The position numbers and the translations under genes are program-made. From Microvirga sesbaniae (GTDB taxonomy: Bacteria > Pseudomonadota > Alphaproteobacteria > Rhizobiales > Beijerinckiaceae), in assembly GCF_025460805.1 (NCBI RefSeq), contig NZ_JAMXFJ010000017.1, forward strand, positions 1 through 64,000: a DNA stretch of 64,000 nucleotides, given 5' to 3'. Numbering within the stretch: the first letter of the stretch is position 1; every line of letters starts with the position of its first letter. Below, in pieces: positions 15,863 through 25,467 of this stretch. Under the pieces are notes generated by a model, which saw only the letters and a list, made by a program, of their open reading frames with translations, was not told where the DNA came from and made no database searches.

Positions 15863-16861
15863 TCAGGTAGCCTGCCACCCCTGCGATTGGAAGACGAAAC
15901 GCTGCGGATTCGACACGATGGCGGCCAGCCCCTCCAGGGCAGGCTCCGGATTGACGATGGCGTAGACGGGCACCTTCCGGGCCCAGCCGTCGTGCGGCGC
16001 CTTGCGGTCGAAGGCCTCGCGGAAGTCGCCGGCTTGGAGGATGTCGACCATGCGGGGCGCGATGCCGCCTGCGATGAAGACGCCGCCGGAGGATTCGAAG
16101 GTCAGCGCCAGGTCGCCCGCGAAGCGCCCGAGGAAGCGCGCGAAATGCGACAGCGCATCGTTTGCGAGCGCATCCCCCTCGCGGGCCGCCGCCAGGACGT
16201 CGTTGGGGATCCTGAAGGGGCAATCGACGCCGCGATGGGCCGCGAGCGCCCTGGCGATGCGGAACAGGCCGGGACCGGACAGCACGACCTCTCCGGAGAC
16301 CCGTCCGCCGACCCGCTCCAGATGCGGCCAGATGGCGGTCTCCTCGTCGTTCGTCGGGCCGAACTCCATGTGGCCCGCTTCGGTGGCGAGGATCGCCAGG
16401 CGGTCCTCCACGGGAACGAGCGCCCCGGCGCCCAGGCCGGTTCCGGGCCCGAGCACGACGCGCGCCCCGGGCTTCGCCGCCGGGAAGCTGCCGATCGGCG
16501 CGAGATCGCCCTTGGTCTCGTCGAGCACCGTCACCGAGGCGGCGACGGGCGTGTAGTCGTTGACCAGGGTCACGCGCTCAAGGTCGAGGGCCTGCCCGAT
16601 GGCCTTCGCGTCGATCACCCAATGGGCGTTGGTAAGGCGGATCGCGGGCGCGTCCACCCGCGTCGCCACCGCGATGATGGCGGAGCGGGGCGCCGGCCCG
16701 TCATAGGCTTCGAGCGCGATCCGGATCGCCCCCACGGGGTCCGGCGTCTGTGCCGTCAGGGTCCTGGGCAGCAGCCGAACGGCGGCACCCGGCGCGGGCA
16801 GCATGGCGAAGCGGGCGTTGGTTCCGCCGATATCCCCGAGCAGAACAGGAAATGCGAACAT
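15863..16861 (-). CDS. glk: glucokinase
   Basis: A 332-residue ATP-dependent glucokinase of the bacterial Glk family. Its phosphate-1 motif LLGDIGGTNARFA opens the protein, WVIDAKAIG and LVNDYTPVA follow, and LGPGTGLGAGAL lies at about residue 140. FIAGGIAPRM is the adenosine motif near residue 270. It phosphorylates cytosolic glucose. It sits 44 bp after the GH15/otsBA operon in the same direction. If the GH15 enzyme releases glucose from trehalose or another glucan, this kinase would use it. Confidence 0.92.
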   Translation of the reverse strand: MFAFPVLLGDIGGTNARFAMLPAPGAAVRLLPRTLTAQTPDPVGAIRIALEAYDGPAPRSAIIAVATRVDAPAIRLTNAHWVIDAKAIGQALDLERVTLVNDYTPVAASVTVLDETKGDLAPIGSFPAAKPGARVVLGPGTGLGAGALVPVEDRLAILATEAGHMEFGPTNDEETAIWPHLERVGGRVSGEVVLSGPGLFRIARALAAHRGVDCPFRIPNDVLAAAREGDALANDALSHFARFLGRFAGDLALTFESSGGVFIAGGIAPRMVDILQAGDFREAFDRKAPHDGWARKVPVYAIVNPEPALEGLAAIVSNPQRFVFQSQGWQAT

Positions 16862-16905
16862 CGAAACCTATCGTCCTTTCCGCGTCACGCGCCCGATCCC
16901 GATGA

Positions 16906-18714
16906 TCAGAACGCCTCCTCCCAGCTCCGGCTCAGGCGAACCGCGGAGTTGATGAGACCGACCATGGAATAGGTCTGGGGGAAGTTGCCCCACAGCTCTC
17001 CGGTCGTGAAGTCCGCATCCTCGGAGAAGAGTCCGAATGAATTGCGCAAACTCAGGATGTGCTCGAACAGTTCCTTCGCCTCGTCCTTGCGCCCGATGAC
17101 GTTCAGGGCATCCACGTACCAGAAGCCGCAGATCATGAAAGCGGTATGCATGAGGCCGAAATCGTCTTCCACATCATAACGCAGCAGAAGATCGCCGCGC
17201 CGCAGCTTCGAGCCCACGGCCTCCACGGTGGCGATGAAGCGCGGATCGTCCGGCTTCACGAAATCGAGTTCGGCGAGCAGCAGGAGCGTCGCGTCGAGAT
17301 CCTCGCCGTCGAAGGACGACACGAAGGTTCCCTTCTCCGGATTGTAGGCGCGCTCGTTGATCACCCGGTGCATATGGTCGGCGTTCTCGCGCCAGAACGC
17401 GGCCCGGTCCTCGCGGCCCATGGCCTCGGCGATCTTGATGAGGCGGTCGCAGGCCGCCCAGCACATCACGCTCGGAAACGTGTGCACGGCCGCCTTGGTG
17501 CGCAGCTCCCACGGGCCGGCATCGGGCTGGTCGAAGACCTCGATGGCGCGCTGTCCCAGCTTCTCCAGATGGGAGAACAGGGCCCGGTTGCCGGTGCGGA
17601 TCAGGCGCTTGTCCAGGAACGCATGGACGGACGCCAGGACGATGCTGCCATAGGCGTCGTTCTGGATCTGCGTATAGGCCGCGTTGCCGACCCGCACGGG
17701 CCCCATGCCGCGATAGCCGGCCAGCGCCGTCGCCTCGCGCTCCTCCAGGTCCGGCGAGCGCGTGATGCTGAAGAGCGGCGGCATGTCCTTCTGGTCGGGG
17801 ATGGCCTCCATGTCGTCGACGATGTTGGTGATGTAGGTGAGGTATTCCTCCATCGTCTTGGTGGTGCCGAGCCGGTTGAGGGCCTGGATGACGAAATAGG
17901 CGTCCCGCAGCCAGCAATAGCGGTAATCCCAGTTGCGCTTGGTGTGCGGGGCTTCCGGCACCGAGGTGGTGAGCGCCGCCACGATGGCGCCCGTCTCCTC
18001 GTAATTGCACAGCTTGAGCGTGATCGCCGCGCGGATCACCGCCTCCTGCCAGTCGAACGGAATCGAGAGCGAGCGCACCCAGTCGCGCCAGAAATCCACC
18101 GTGCTGTCGAGGAACGCGCGGGCGGTGGAATCCGTCTCGGACCGCAGAGGCTCGTCCTCCCCGAAGAAGAACGACAGGGGCCGGTCCACCACGAAGGGGC
18201 GCTCGTCCTGCACGTAGGACACGGAGGCGTCGGTGGTGAGCCGCAGGGAATAGGCCGGCCCGACGAAGCGCAGATGGTTGCTGCCGCGGGTCAGGTTCGG
18301 CGGGCAGCTGCCCCAGTCGTAATGGGGGCGCAGCCGCACCCGGATGCGCGGGCGGCCCTTCACCGGATAGACCCGGCGGATGAGCATCGGCGGCCGGAAG
18401 GTGCGGTCGTAGTGCTTGAAGCGCGGGGCGAAATCCGTGACCTCGAGGATGTTGCCGAAGGAATCGGTCATCCGCGACACGAGAACCGCCGTGTTCTCGA
18501 GATAGGTCTGCTCGCAGGACACCATGCCGACCATGTCGATGGCGAAGACGCCCTTCTGCTCCGCATCGGTCTGGCCCTCGGGGCTGTCGAGCAGCGCGGA
18601 GAAGACCGGGTCGCCGTCGAAGCGAGGAAAGCAGCTCCAGACGATCTGGGCACGGCGGTCCACCAGGGCCGAGATCGTGCAGTTGCCGATAACGGCAAGA
18701 TCAAGCGAACTCAT
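16906..18714 (-). CDS. glycoside hydrolase family 15 protein
   Basis: A 602-residue cytoplasmic GH15 protein with an N-terminal beta-sandwich (LDLAVIGNCTISALVDRRAQ, FDGDPVFSALLD) and a C-terminal (alpha/alpha)6 barrel. The family-typical NWDYRYCWLRDAYFV segment is near residue 264, and ELWGNFPQTYSMVGLINSA near the C-terminus contributes a catalytic Glu. Members are glucoamylases, glucodextranases or trehalases. The gene begins one base after the otsB stop, so translational coupling in the trehalose operon is likely. I start at ATG 18714. An ATG 12 bp upstream inside otsB is an alternative. Trehalose hydrolysis is the contextual guess. Confidence 0.87.
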   Translation of the reverse strand: MSSLDLAVIGNCTISALVDRRAQIVWSCFPRFDGDPVFSALLDSPEGQTDAEQKGVFAIDMVGMVSCEQTYLENTAVLVSRMTDSFGNILEVTDFAPRFKHYDRTFRPPMLIRRVYPVKGRPRIRVRLRPHYDWGSCPPNLTRGSNHLRFVGPAYSLRLTTDASVSYVQDERPFVVDRPLSFFFGEDEPLRSETDSTARAFLDSTVDFWRDWVRSLSIPFDWQEAVIRAAITLKLCNYEETGAIVAALTTSVPEAPHTKRNWDYRYCWLRDAYFVIQALNRLGTTKTMEEYLTYITNIVDDMEAIPDQKDMPPLFSITRSPDLEEREATALAGYRGMGPVRVGNAAYTQIQNDAYGSIVLASVHAFLDKRLIRTGNRALFSHLEKLGQRAIEVFDQPDAGPWELRTKAAVHTFPSVMCWAACDRLIKIAEAMGREDRAAFWRENADHMHRVINERAYNPEKGTFVSSFDGEDLDATLLLLAELDFVKPDDPRFIATVEAVGSKLRRGDLLLRYDVEDDFGLMHTAFMICGFWYVDALNVIGRKDEAKELFEHILSLRNSFGLFSEDADFTTGELWGNFPQTYSMVGLINSAVRLSRSWEEAF

Positions 18715-18715
18715 G

Positions 18716-19468
18716 TCAGCAATCATCCCCTTTGAAAGGCAGGGTTCCTTCGAAAGCCCACGTGGACAGGCAATGTCGCAGATCCGCAGGCGTTCCAAGA
18801 CGAACCTTGGCAATGGTATCTCCCGCGCCGATGCGCACGGACAGGCCGCCATGCGCATTCACGGCCTTGAACCCGTTCTCGTCGGTCAGGTCGTCGCCGA
18901 CGAAGACCGGACGCCGCCCCCTGTAGGGGGCCTCCTGGAGGAATCGCTCGATCACCTTGCCCTTCCCGGCCGCCGAGGGAAGGATTTCTGCCACAGCTTT
19001 CCCGTGTTGAACACGGTAATCCGCGCCCAGCGCCTCGACGGCCGCGTGGGCGGTGGCGAGAGCGAAATCCTTCTCGTGCGGGGCCAGGCGCCAGTGAACC
19101 GCGACCGAGCAGCCCTTGTCCTCGATGAGCACGCCCTCCTTGCCCGACACGATCGCGCGCAGGCGCTCGACCGCCGCGCGCAGGGCCGGGTGCTCGTCCG
19201 GATCGCACATGGACAGTTTCCCGGCGATCCGGTGCTCGAGCCCGTGAAGGCCGGCCATGTCGAAGGCATGGGGCACGAAGCGTCCGTCGAGGAACGCGAC
19301 GGGACGGCCGCTGATGATGGCGAGCGCGCCGCCGAGCCGCTCCTGAAGGCGCGTCAGAACCGGGGGAAGAGCCGGGTCCACCCGGACCGCGTCCGGACGC
19401 TCGACGATGTCCACCAGCGTTCCGTCGAAATCGAGAAAGAGGGCGTAACGCTCGTTCGTGTCGGGCAT
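18716..19468 (-). CDS. otsB: trehalose-6-phosphate phosphatase
   Basis: A 250-residue HAD-superfamily phosphatase. The nucleophile motif LFLDFDGTLVDI is at about residues 9-20, motif II is in LAIISGRP, and VGDDLTDENGF supplies the acidic motif. It dephosphorylates trehalose-6-phosphate made by the upstream OtsA. The start ATG at 19468 is preceded by AGGACAAGG. An upstream ATG at 19510 would overlap otsA further and lacks a comparable ribosome site. The gene overlaps the otsA region slightly downstream of its stop at 19491 and is followed immediately by the GH15 gene. Confidence 0.92.
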   Translation of the reverse strand: MPDTNERYALFLDFDGTLVDIVERPDAVRVDPALPPVLTRLQERLGGALAIISGRPVAFLDGRFVPHAFDMAGLHGLEHRIAGKLSMCDPDEHPALRAAVERLRAIVSGKEGVLIEDKGCSVAVHWRLAPHEKDFALATAHAAVEALGADYRVQHGKAVAEILPSAAGKGKVIERFLQEAPYRGRRPVFVGDDLTDENGFKAVNAHGGLSVRIGAGDTIAKVRLGTPADLRHCLSTWAFEGTLPFKGDDC

Positions 19469-19490
19469 CGGGCCTTGTCCTGCAGGAGCC

Positions 19491-21725
19491 TCACGCATTG
19501 GCCGGCGCAAGCCTCCGTCCCTTCGCGATCAGTCGCCGGATCCGCTGCTGCTTGCGCAGGCGGGAGGCGGCCAGCAGCATCTGGCCCGCCCAGCGATAGA
19601 CGTTGCGCTCCTTGACCTGATCGCGCATCAGCCGCATCCGCTCGCGCTGCTCGGGCTGCGGCATGGTGAGCGCGCGATTGATGGCCTCGCCCATGGCGTG
19701 GGCATTGTAGGGATTCACGATCAGCGCCTCGGACAATTCGCGGGACGCGCCGGCGAAAGCCGACAGGATCAGCACGCCCTGCTCATCGTCCCGGGCGGCC
19801 ACGAATTCCTTGGCCACGAGGTTCATGCCGTCGTGCAGGCTCGACACGATGCACAGATCCGCCGCCCTGAAGAGCTCGAAGACCTGGTCGGGCTCGTGAT
19901 GGCGGATGAGGAGCTTGATCGGCTCGTCATCGCCGCGGCCGTGCTTCTCATTGATCTCGCGCGCCAAGGCTTCGGCCTCTTCCTGGAGTTGGCGGTAATT
20001 TGACAGCTTGCTCCTGGTAGGCGCCGCCACCTGAACGAAAGCAAAATTTCCGTGCCATTCCGGATGTTCGGTCAGGAGCGCGTCGATGGCCTGCATGCGG
20101 TCGATGATGCCCTTCGTGTAGTCGAAGCGCTCGATGCCGACGCCGATGCGCATGTCCGGGGACAGTCCCAGACGCTCGCGCACGATCCTGCGGCATTCCT
20201 CCACGGACTTCTGCCCCTCCATGGCGGTGGGAGGCCATTCGATGGAGATCGGATAGGGCCGGATCAGCGTCTCCTCGCCGCCAAAGAACACCGAGTCCTT
20301 CTCCCGGTCGATGCGGCTCTCCACGTAGGAATCGACCGCATCCAGGAAATTGTTGCAATGCGCCTGGGTGTGGAAGCCGAGGATCGACGAGCCCAGCAGA
20401 CCGTCGATGATCTCCTCGCGCCAGGGACAGATGCCGAATGTTTCCGCATTCGGCCACGGAATGTGCCAGAAGGTCACGATGGTCGCCCGGGGCAGCCGGT
20501 CGCGGATCATGCGCGGCAGGAGGGCGAAATGATAGTCCTGCACGAGGATGATCGGGTCCTCGCGCTTGGCCTCGGCCACGATGGCCTCCGCGAACTTCTC
20601 GTTGACGGACCGGTAGAACTGCCAGTCCGACTCCCGGAAGATCGGACGCACGAAGGCGATGTGGCACAGGGGCCAGAGGCCCTCGTTGGCCGCGCCGTAA
20701 TAGTAGCCGTCCTGCTCCTCCTCCGAGAGCCAGACGCGGCGCAGGGTGTAGGACGGGTGATTGGGGGGAACGGGCACCCGGTCGCTGGCGTCGACGGTGT
20801 CCCGGTCGGCCGTTCCGCTACCGTGGGCCACCCAGGTGCCGCCGCAGGCGCGCACCACCGGCTCCAGGGCGGAGACGAGGCCGCTCGCCGGGATCTGCAG
20901 GGAGATCTCGCCGCCCTCGGTGCGGTTGTGGATGTAGGGCTCGCGGTTGGACACCACGATGACCTCGGAGCCGGACAATTCGTTGGACAGGGCGGCCCGC
21001 AGGGTCTCCGGGCTCCAGTCCGTATGGGCCGCATCGATGGTCCGCCGCGAGGCTTCGAGCTCCTGGAGCACATCGCGGATCTCCTGGCCCAGGGGAATGA
21101 TGTTCTCCTCCACGGGCGGAGTGGCATTGCCCGTCCGGGCGCTCTCGAGAGCCTGACGGATCGAGGCCAGCCACCGGCGCATGATGATGGCCGCGATCAT
21201 GGCCGCGAGGGCCGCGGCCCCGAAGGCGACACCGGCCAGAGCGAGGAAGAGGTAGTTTCTCGCCTCGCCGCCGCGCTGGTCGGCATAGCTCAGGTCGTGC
21301 AAAACCACGAGGTGGCCCGGCCGGTTCGCGGCATTCAGCGGGAACGAGCTGACCAGGACGTTGTGATCCTGATTCCTGACGACGGAGAAGCTTTCCGCGT
21401 CCGATCGGGACGCCTCGGAGCAGGAGAAGGACGGCGGCATGTTGCTGGTGGGGAAGCGCAGCTCCTGCCCGTCGCAATAGCCGATGGCGAGAACCCGCTC
21501 GTCCGAGGCGATCCGCTCGAACAGGATGCCGGCCTGCTGCGTGTCGTTCCGGGCGAGCAGCCCGCTGATCTGGTCGCGGACGGAATTGAACACGAGGCGG
21601 GATCGCAGCTCGACATCGCGGCGCGACCATTGTTCCACGAAGGATGTCGCAAAGGGCAGCACGGCCAGGATGACGATGGCCGCGACAAGCATTGCGATAC
21701 CGCCAAAGCGGAAGATGATCCTCAA
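19491..21725 (-). CDS. otsA: membrane-anchored trehalose-6-phosphate synthase
   Basis: A 744-residue protein combining a membrane module with a GT20 trehalose-6-phosphate synthase. Residues 7-28 and 157-182 are hydrophobic helices that flank a ~125-residue extracytoplasmic segment with Cys84 and Cys102. A helical HAMP-like linker (about 183-235) leads to the synthase from about residue 253: [18 protein letters not shown], then [10 protein letters not shown] and [13 protein letters not shown]. Plain OtsA proteins are about 470 residues. I use TTG 21725 because GAGGAA lies nine bases upstream and the first helix is kept whole. The first ATG (21692) would cut that helix. The layout suggests synthesis tied to envelope sensing. 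Confidence 0.88.
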   Translation of the reverse strand: MRIIFRFGGIAMLVAAIVILAVLPFATSFVEQWSRRDVELRSRLVFNSVRDQISGLLARNDTQQAGILFERIASDERVLAIGYCDGQELRFPTSNMPPSFSCSEASRSDAESFSVVRNQDHNVLVSSFPLNAANRPGHLVVLHDLSYADQRGGEARNYLFLALAGVAFGAAALAAMIAAIIMRRWLASIRQALESARTGNATPPVEENIIPLGQEIRDVLQELEASRRTIDAAHTDWSPETLRAALSNELSGSEVIVVSNREPYIHNRTEGGEISLQIPASGLVSALEPVVRACGGTWVAHGSGTADRDTVDASDRVPVPPNHPSYTLRRVWLSEEEQDGYYYGAANEGLWPLCHIAFVRPIFRESDWQFYRSVNEKFAEAIVAEAKREDPIILVQDYHFALLPRMIRDRLPRATIVTFWHIPWPNAETFGICPWREEIIDGLLGSSILGFHTQAHCNNFLDAVDSYVESRIDREKDSVFFGGEETLIRPYPISIEWPPTAMEGQKSVEECRRIVRERLGLSPDMRIGVGIERFDYTKGIIDRMQAIDALLTEHPEWHGNFAFVQVAAPTRSKLSNYRQLQEEAEALAREINEKHGRGDDEPIKLLIRHHEPDQVFELFRAADLCIVSSLHDGMNLVAKEFVAARDDEQGVLILSAFAGASRELSEALIVNPYNAHAMGEAINRALTMPQPEQRERMRLMRDQVKERNVYRWAGQMLLAASRLRKQQRIRRLIAKGRRLAPANA

Positions 21726-21911
21726 AGCGCTTGGTTCCTCAAGAGATTCGACACCGACATCGAGGCCCCGGGCCGCGGCGCGAGCCGTCGGCGTTCGACC
21801 TCGATGGAAGGCCCCGGGGAGCGCGGCCTTCGCCCCTGTTATGGGCCCCCGGGCGGAACTTTCCAGGCTTGAGCGAGGCGGGATGGGCCTCGAGCCATGC
21901 CTGAAACGCAA

Positions 21912-21944
21912 ACCGCGGCCGGTGCTGTCGGCACCGGCCGCGGT
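21912..21944 (-). terminator. strong hairpin ending the type I secretion operon
   Basis: ACCGCGGCCGGTGC and GCACCGGCCGCGGT form a perfect 14-bp stem with a 5-base loop, 26 bp past the adaptor stop codon. On the minus strand it is followed by a short TTT run. It separates the secretion operon from the otsA promoter region. Confidence 0.6.
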
Positions 21945-21970
21945 CTGTCGGCGTCTCAGGACAGGCGGGA

Positions 21971-23293
21971 TCAGTGCTCGCGGAAGGCGCGGGCGATCTG
22001 CTCCTGCATCGGCTTGAAGAAATATTCGAACGGGGTGCGCTGGTTCACCTCGACGAAGACCTCCGCCTGCATGCCGGCGATGAGATGGATGTTCTCGAGC
22101 TTCTTGACCTCGTCCTGCGGCAACTCGATCCGGATCGTGTAGAAGGTCGCGCCGGTCTGCTGATCACGGGACACGTCGGCCGAGATCCGCTGGACCGTTC
22201 CGTGGAGGTCCGGAATCATGCGCGCGTTGGAGGCATGGACCTTGACGGTCGCCTTCTGTCCCATCTTCACCTGGTCGATCTCGTTGGGCAGCACCTTGGC
22301 CTCGAGCTCCAGCTTGTCGTTCACCGGAACGATGTTCATCACCGGCTCGGCCGGCGAGATCACGCCGCCGATCGTGTGAACGTTGAGCTGGTGGACGAAG
22401 CCGTCGCTGGGCGCCCGGATGTCGATGCGCTTCAGCTGATCCTCGGCGGCCACGCGCCGTTCGGTGTATTCCGCGATCTTGCCCTGGATCTCGCGCAGCT
22501 CCTGCATGGCCTCGGCACGCATCTGCTCGTCGATCTGGATGATCTGGAACTGGGTCTCGGCGATGCGGCTCTCGGCCTGGGCGACGGCCGCGATGAGCTG
22601 GCCGCGCTGGCCCTCGATGCTGGCGGCGTCGCGCTCGAGCGCGTTCAGGCGCGTGATCGGAACCAGGTTCCGGTCGTAGAGGTCACGAACGCCCTTCAGC
22701 TCGGCCACGATCAGATCCGCCTCGCGGGCCTTCGCGGTCTGCTGCGCCTTCAGTCCCACGATCTCGTCCTGGGACTGGGCGATGCGCTTCCTGAGCTGGT
22801 CCTTCTGCGCGTCGCGGGAGGCGCCGCGGGCCAGGAACAGCGTGCGCTCGGAGGACATGATCTTCTGAACCGCCGGGTCGCTGGACCGGTTGGCGAATTC
22901 CTCCGGGGTCTTGACCTCGGACGCCCCGTCGCGCTCCGCCTCGAGGCGGGCTTGGCGGCCGAGATATTCGTCGAGCTGCTTGGCCACCACCTGCAGGTTG
23001 GCCCGGGTCATGGTCTCGTCGAGGCGGATCAGGAGATCGCCCTGGGAGACCCGGTCGCCCTCCTTGACCTTCAGCTCGCCGACGATGCCGCCGGTCGAGT
23101 GCTGGACCTTCTTGACGCTGGTATCGACCACGAACTGACCGCCGGCCACCACGGCGCCGGACAGGGTCGAGGTCGCGGCCCAGAGGCCGATCGTCCCGCC
23201 GAAGAGGGCGATCATCGCCACGCCGCCAATGGTGGACTGGCGCAGGATCCGCTGGTGGACGGAGGGTTTCTTGGGAGCTTGAACGACCAACAT
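21971..23293 (-). CDS. HlyD-family type I secretion adaptor
   Basis: A 440-residue periplasmic adaptor (membrane-fusion protein). One N-terminal membrane helix (residues ~20-45, IGGVAMIALFGGTIGLWAAT) is followed by a lipoyl half-motif (VVDTSVKKVQHSTGGIVGEL) and a long coiled-coil hairpin (about 85-285). A beta-barrel domain with KATVKVHASNARMIPDLHG closes it. It bridges the inner-membrane ATPase to a TolC-type outer-membrane channel. Its start lies immediately after the ATPase stop. No TolC homologue or recognisable RTX substrate is in the window. Confidence 0.92.
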   Translation of the reverse strand: MLVVQAPKKPSVHQRILRQSTIGGVAMIALFGGTIGLWAATSTLSGAVVAGGQFVVDTSVKKVQHSTGGIVGELKVKEGDRVSQGDLLIRLDETMTRANLQVVAKQLDEYLGRQARLEAERDGASEVKTPEEFANRSSDPAVQKIMSSERTLFLARGASRDAQKDQLRKRIAQSQDEIVGLKAQQTAKAREADLIVAELKGVRDLYDRNLVPITRLNALERDAASIEGQRGQLIAAVAQAESRIAETQFQIIQIDEQMRAEAMQELREIQGKIAEYTERRVAAEDQLKRIDIRAPSDGFVHQLNVHTIGGVISPAEPVMNIVPVNDKLELEAKVLPNEIDQVKMGQKATVKVHASNARMIPDLHGTVQRISADVSRDQQTGATFYTIRIELPQDEVKKLENIHLIAGMQAEVFVEVNQRTPFEYFFKPMQEQIARAFREH

Positions 23294-25069
23294 TTAACCA
23301 ACCTCTCGCAGGTTCGCCGCCTGGGCGGCCGGAGCCTGCTGCGGCCGCACCGGAGCCGGTGCCGGCGTCGCATTGCGTTTCATGACGGATTGCAGGACCT
23401 CGTCGCGCGGGCCCGCGGCCTTGATGCGGCCCTCTTCCATGATGGCGACCTGATCGACCTGGCCGAGAGCGGCCGGACGGTGCGTGATGACCACGACGAC
23501 GCCGCCGCGCTTGCGCACCGACAGGATGGCCTGGTTCAGGGCTTCGTCGCCGGCGCCGTCGAGGCTGGCATTCGGCTCGTCGAGCACGACCAGGAACGGG
23601 TTGCCGTAGAGGGCGCGGGCGAGGGCCACGCGCTGGCGCTGGCCGCCCGACAGGGAGGCTCCGCCCTCGCCGATCCGGGTGTCGTAGCCGTCGGGCAGGT
23701 TGAGGACGAGCTCATGGGCGCCGGCCGTCTGGGCGGCGGCGATCACGTCCTGCGGCTTCGCATCGGGCTGGAAGCGGGAGATGTTCTCGGCGATGGTGCC
23801 TTCGAACAGCTCCACGTCCTGCGGCAGGTAGCCGATGTGCCGGCCGAGCGCATCCGGCTCCCACTGGTCGAGAGCCGCGCCGTCGAGGCGGATCTCGCCG
23901 CGCAGGGTCGGCCAGACGCCCACGAGGGCACGGGCGAGGGTCGACTTGCCCGAGGCGCTGGGGCCGATGAGGCCGAGGCCCTGACCGGCCTGGAGCTGGA
24001 GCGAGGCGGCCTGGACGATCGGCAGCGAAGCGCCGGGAGCCCCCACGTAGACCTCCTCCACCGACAGGGCGGCCTTCGGGGCCGGCAGCGGCATGCGCTG
24101 GCCCTGGGCGGGCACGAGGGTCATGATGTGCTGCAGGCGGCGATAGGCCTGGCGGGAGGCGGTGAAGCCCTTCCAGTGGGCGACCGCGATCTCGATCGGA
24201 GCCAGGGCGCGGGACATCAGGATCGAGCCGGCGATCATCAGGCCACCCGACATCTGGCCCTGGATCACGTAATAGGCGCCGAGGCCGAGGATGGCCGACT
24301 GTAGCACCATGCGGAACACCTTGGCGAAGGCGCTGATCCCGGCCGAGGATTCGCTGGCGAGCAGGCCGTCATTGACGTGGCGGACATGCACCTCGTCGTA
24401 GCGCTTGGCCAGGAAGCCCAGCATGCCGTTGGCCCTGATGGCCTCCGCGTTTCGGCGGCTGGTCTCGGCCATGGCATGGCGCTCGGCGCCGCTCTTGGTC
24501 ACCTCGTAGGAGGGGGCCTTGCTCTTGGCGTCCGTGTACAGGGTCAGGAGGATGATGACGACGCCGCCGACCACCGACATGACGCCGATGCCGGGATGGA
24601 TCATGAAGCAGCCGATGAGGAAGATCGGCATGAAGGGCATGTCGAACAGGGCCGTCGGGCCCAGGCTCGACAGGAAGCCGCGGATCGTGTCGAGATCGCG
24701 GATCGGCTGCATGCTCTCGGCCTGCTTGGCTCCCTTGAGCGGCATCGTGGCCACGAGATCGAAGACGCGGTGCGAGAGGATCTCGTCGAAACGGGCGCCG
24801 ATGCGGGCGAGCATCCGGCCGCGCAGCATGTCGAGGCCACCGGAGAGCGCATAGGCGGCAAGCGTGATCAGCGAGAGACCGATCAGCGTGGGAATGCTCC
24901 GGCTCGACAGCACCCGGTCATAGACCTGGAGCATGTAGATGGAGCCCGTGAGAGCCAGAAGGTTGACCACTGCCGAGAAGGCGGCAACCCCGGTGAAGGA
25001 GGGAAGGCACGATTTCAGAGCGTCTTGGACCTCTGTGCTTTCTTCCCGATTTCTCGATGCCTGCTTCAT
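23294..25069 (-). CDS. type I secretion system permease/ATPase (PrtD-like)
   Basis: A 591-residue inner-membrane ABC exporter with fused membrane and ATPase domains. The N-terminal membrane domain of the PrtD class contains FSAVVNLLALTGSIYMLQVYD (seen in segments at about 32-52). The ATPase has Walker A GLIGPSASGKSTLA near residue 370, signature LSGGQRQRVALARAL and Walker B FLVVLDEPNASLD. No peptidase C39 domain is present, so substrates probably carry a C-terminal signal. ATG 25069 follows GGAAAG. An earlier in-frame start lacks a ribosome site. Confidence 0.9.
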   Translation of the reverse strand: MKQASRNREESTEVQDALKSCLPSFTGVAAFSAVVNLLALTGSIYMLQVYDRVLSSRSIPTLIGLSLITLAAYALSGGLDMLRGRMLARIGARFDEILSHRVFDLVATMPLKGAKQAESMQPIRDLDTIRGFLSSLGPTALFDMPFMPIFLIGCFMIHPGIGVMSVVGGVVIILLTLYTDAKSKAPSYEVTKSGAERHAMAETSRRNAEAIRANGMLGFLAKRYDEVHVRHVNDGLLASESSAGISAFAKVFRMVLQSAILGLGAYYVIQGQMSGGLMIAGSILMSRALAPIEIAVAHWKGFTASRQAYRRLQHIMTLVPAQGQRMPLPAPKAALSVEEVYVGAPGASLPIVQAASLQLQAGQGLGLIGPSASGKSTLARALVGVWPTLRGEIRLDGAALDQWEPDALGRHIGYLPQDVELFEGTIAENISRFQPDAKPQDVIAAAQTAGAHELVLNLPDGYDTRIGEGGASLSGGQRQRVALARALYGNPFLVVLDEPNASLDGAGDEALNQAILSVRKRGGVVVVITHRPAALGQVDQVAIMEEGRIKAAGPRDEVLQSVMKRNATPAPAPVRPQQAPAAQAANLREVG

Positions 25070-25467
25070 GTTGTCTTTCCGATAGGCGGACCAGTGACCC
25101 GGCGCCGTCAAGATTGTAGAACCGTAGCGTAAGGATATACCTTATCACAACGTTTGCCACCTGACGATGGCTGCGATGTCGGGCTGTGGCCCCACAAGAG
25201 TATCTCGTTATAGTTAGGCCTGGAAGGCCAGGTTTCTCAGCACTCTTATGGGTATCGAGATGCCCCTAAGGTGGTCGCGTTCCGTAACGACACCTTTTGT
25301 AACCCTATTCTATGTAACATTGTCAACAAAAACTTAGAGACCGCCCTGCAAATTTTATGCCCCTCTTCGTTCGGAGAGGTCATGCAATGCAATGACTTAA
25401 CGCCAGGGATAACGCTTTGGTAAACTTTTAGGGTTAATGGTCTCTGACCTGGAAATGAGGTCGGAAT
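25070..25467. other. AT-rich divergent intergenic region
   Basis: About 400 bp without a gene lies between the secretion ATPase (minus) and the coiled-coil protein (plus). It is clearly lower in GC than its surroundings, especially 25290-25440. Visible elements are a near-palindrome AAGGATATACCTT (25132-25144) and a small hairpin CCTGG-AAGG-CCAGG near 25217-25230. Candidate promoters for both genes must lie here, but no pair of hexamers with good spacing stands out. Confidence 0.5.

Noticed and set aside
20052-21872. 606-codon plus-strand frame opposite otsA
   Set aside because: It is antisense to conserved GT20 motifs, has no ribosome site and no recognisable domain.
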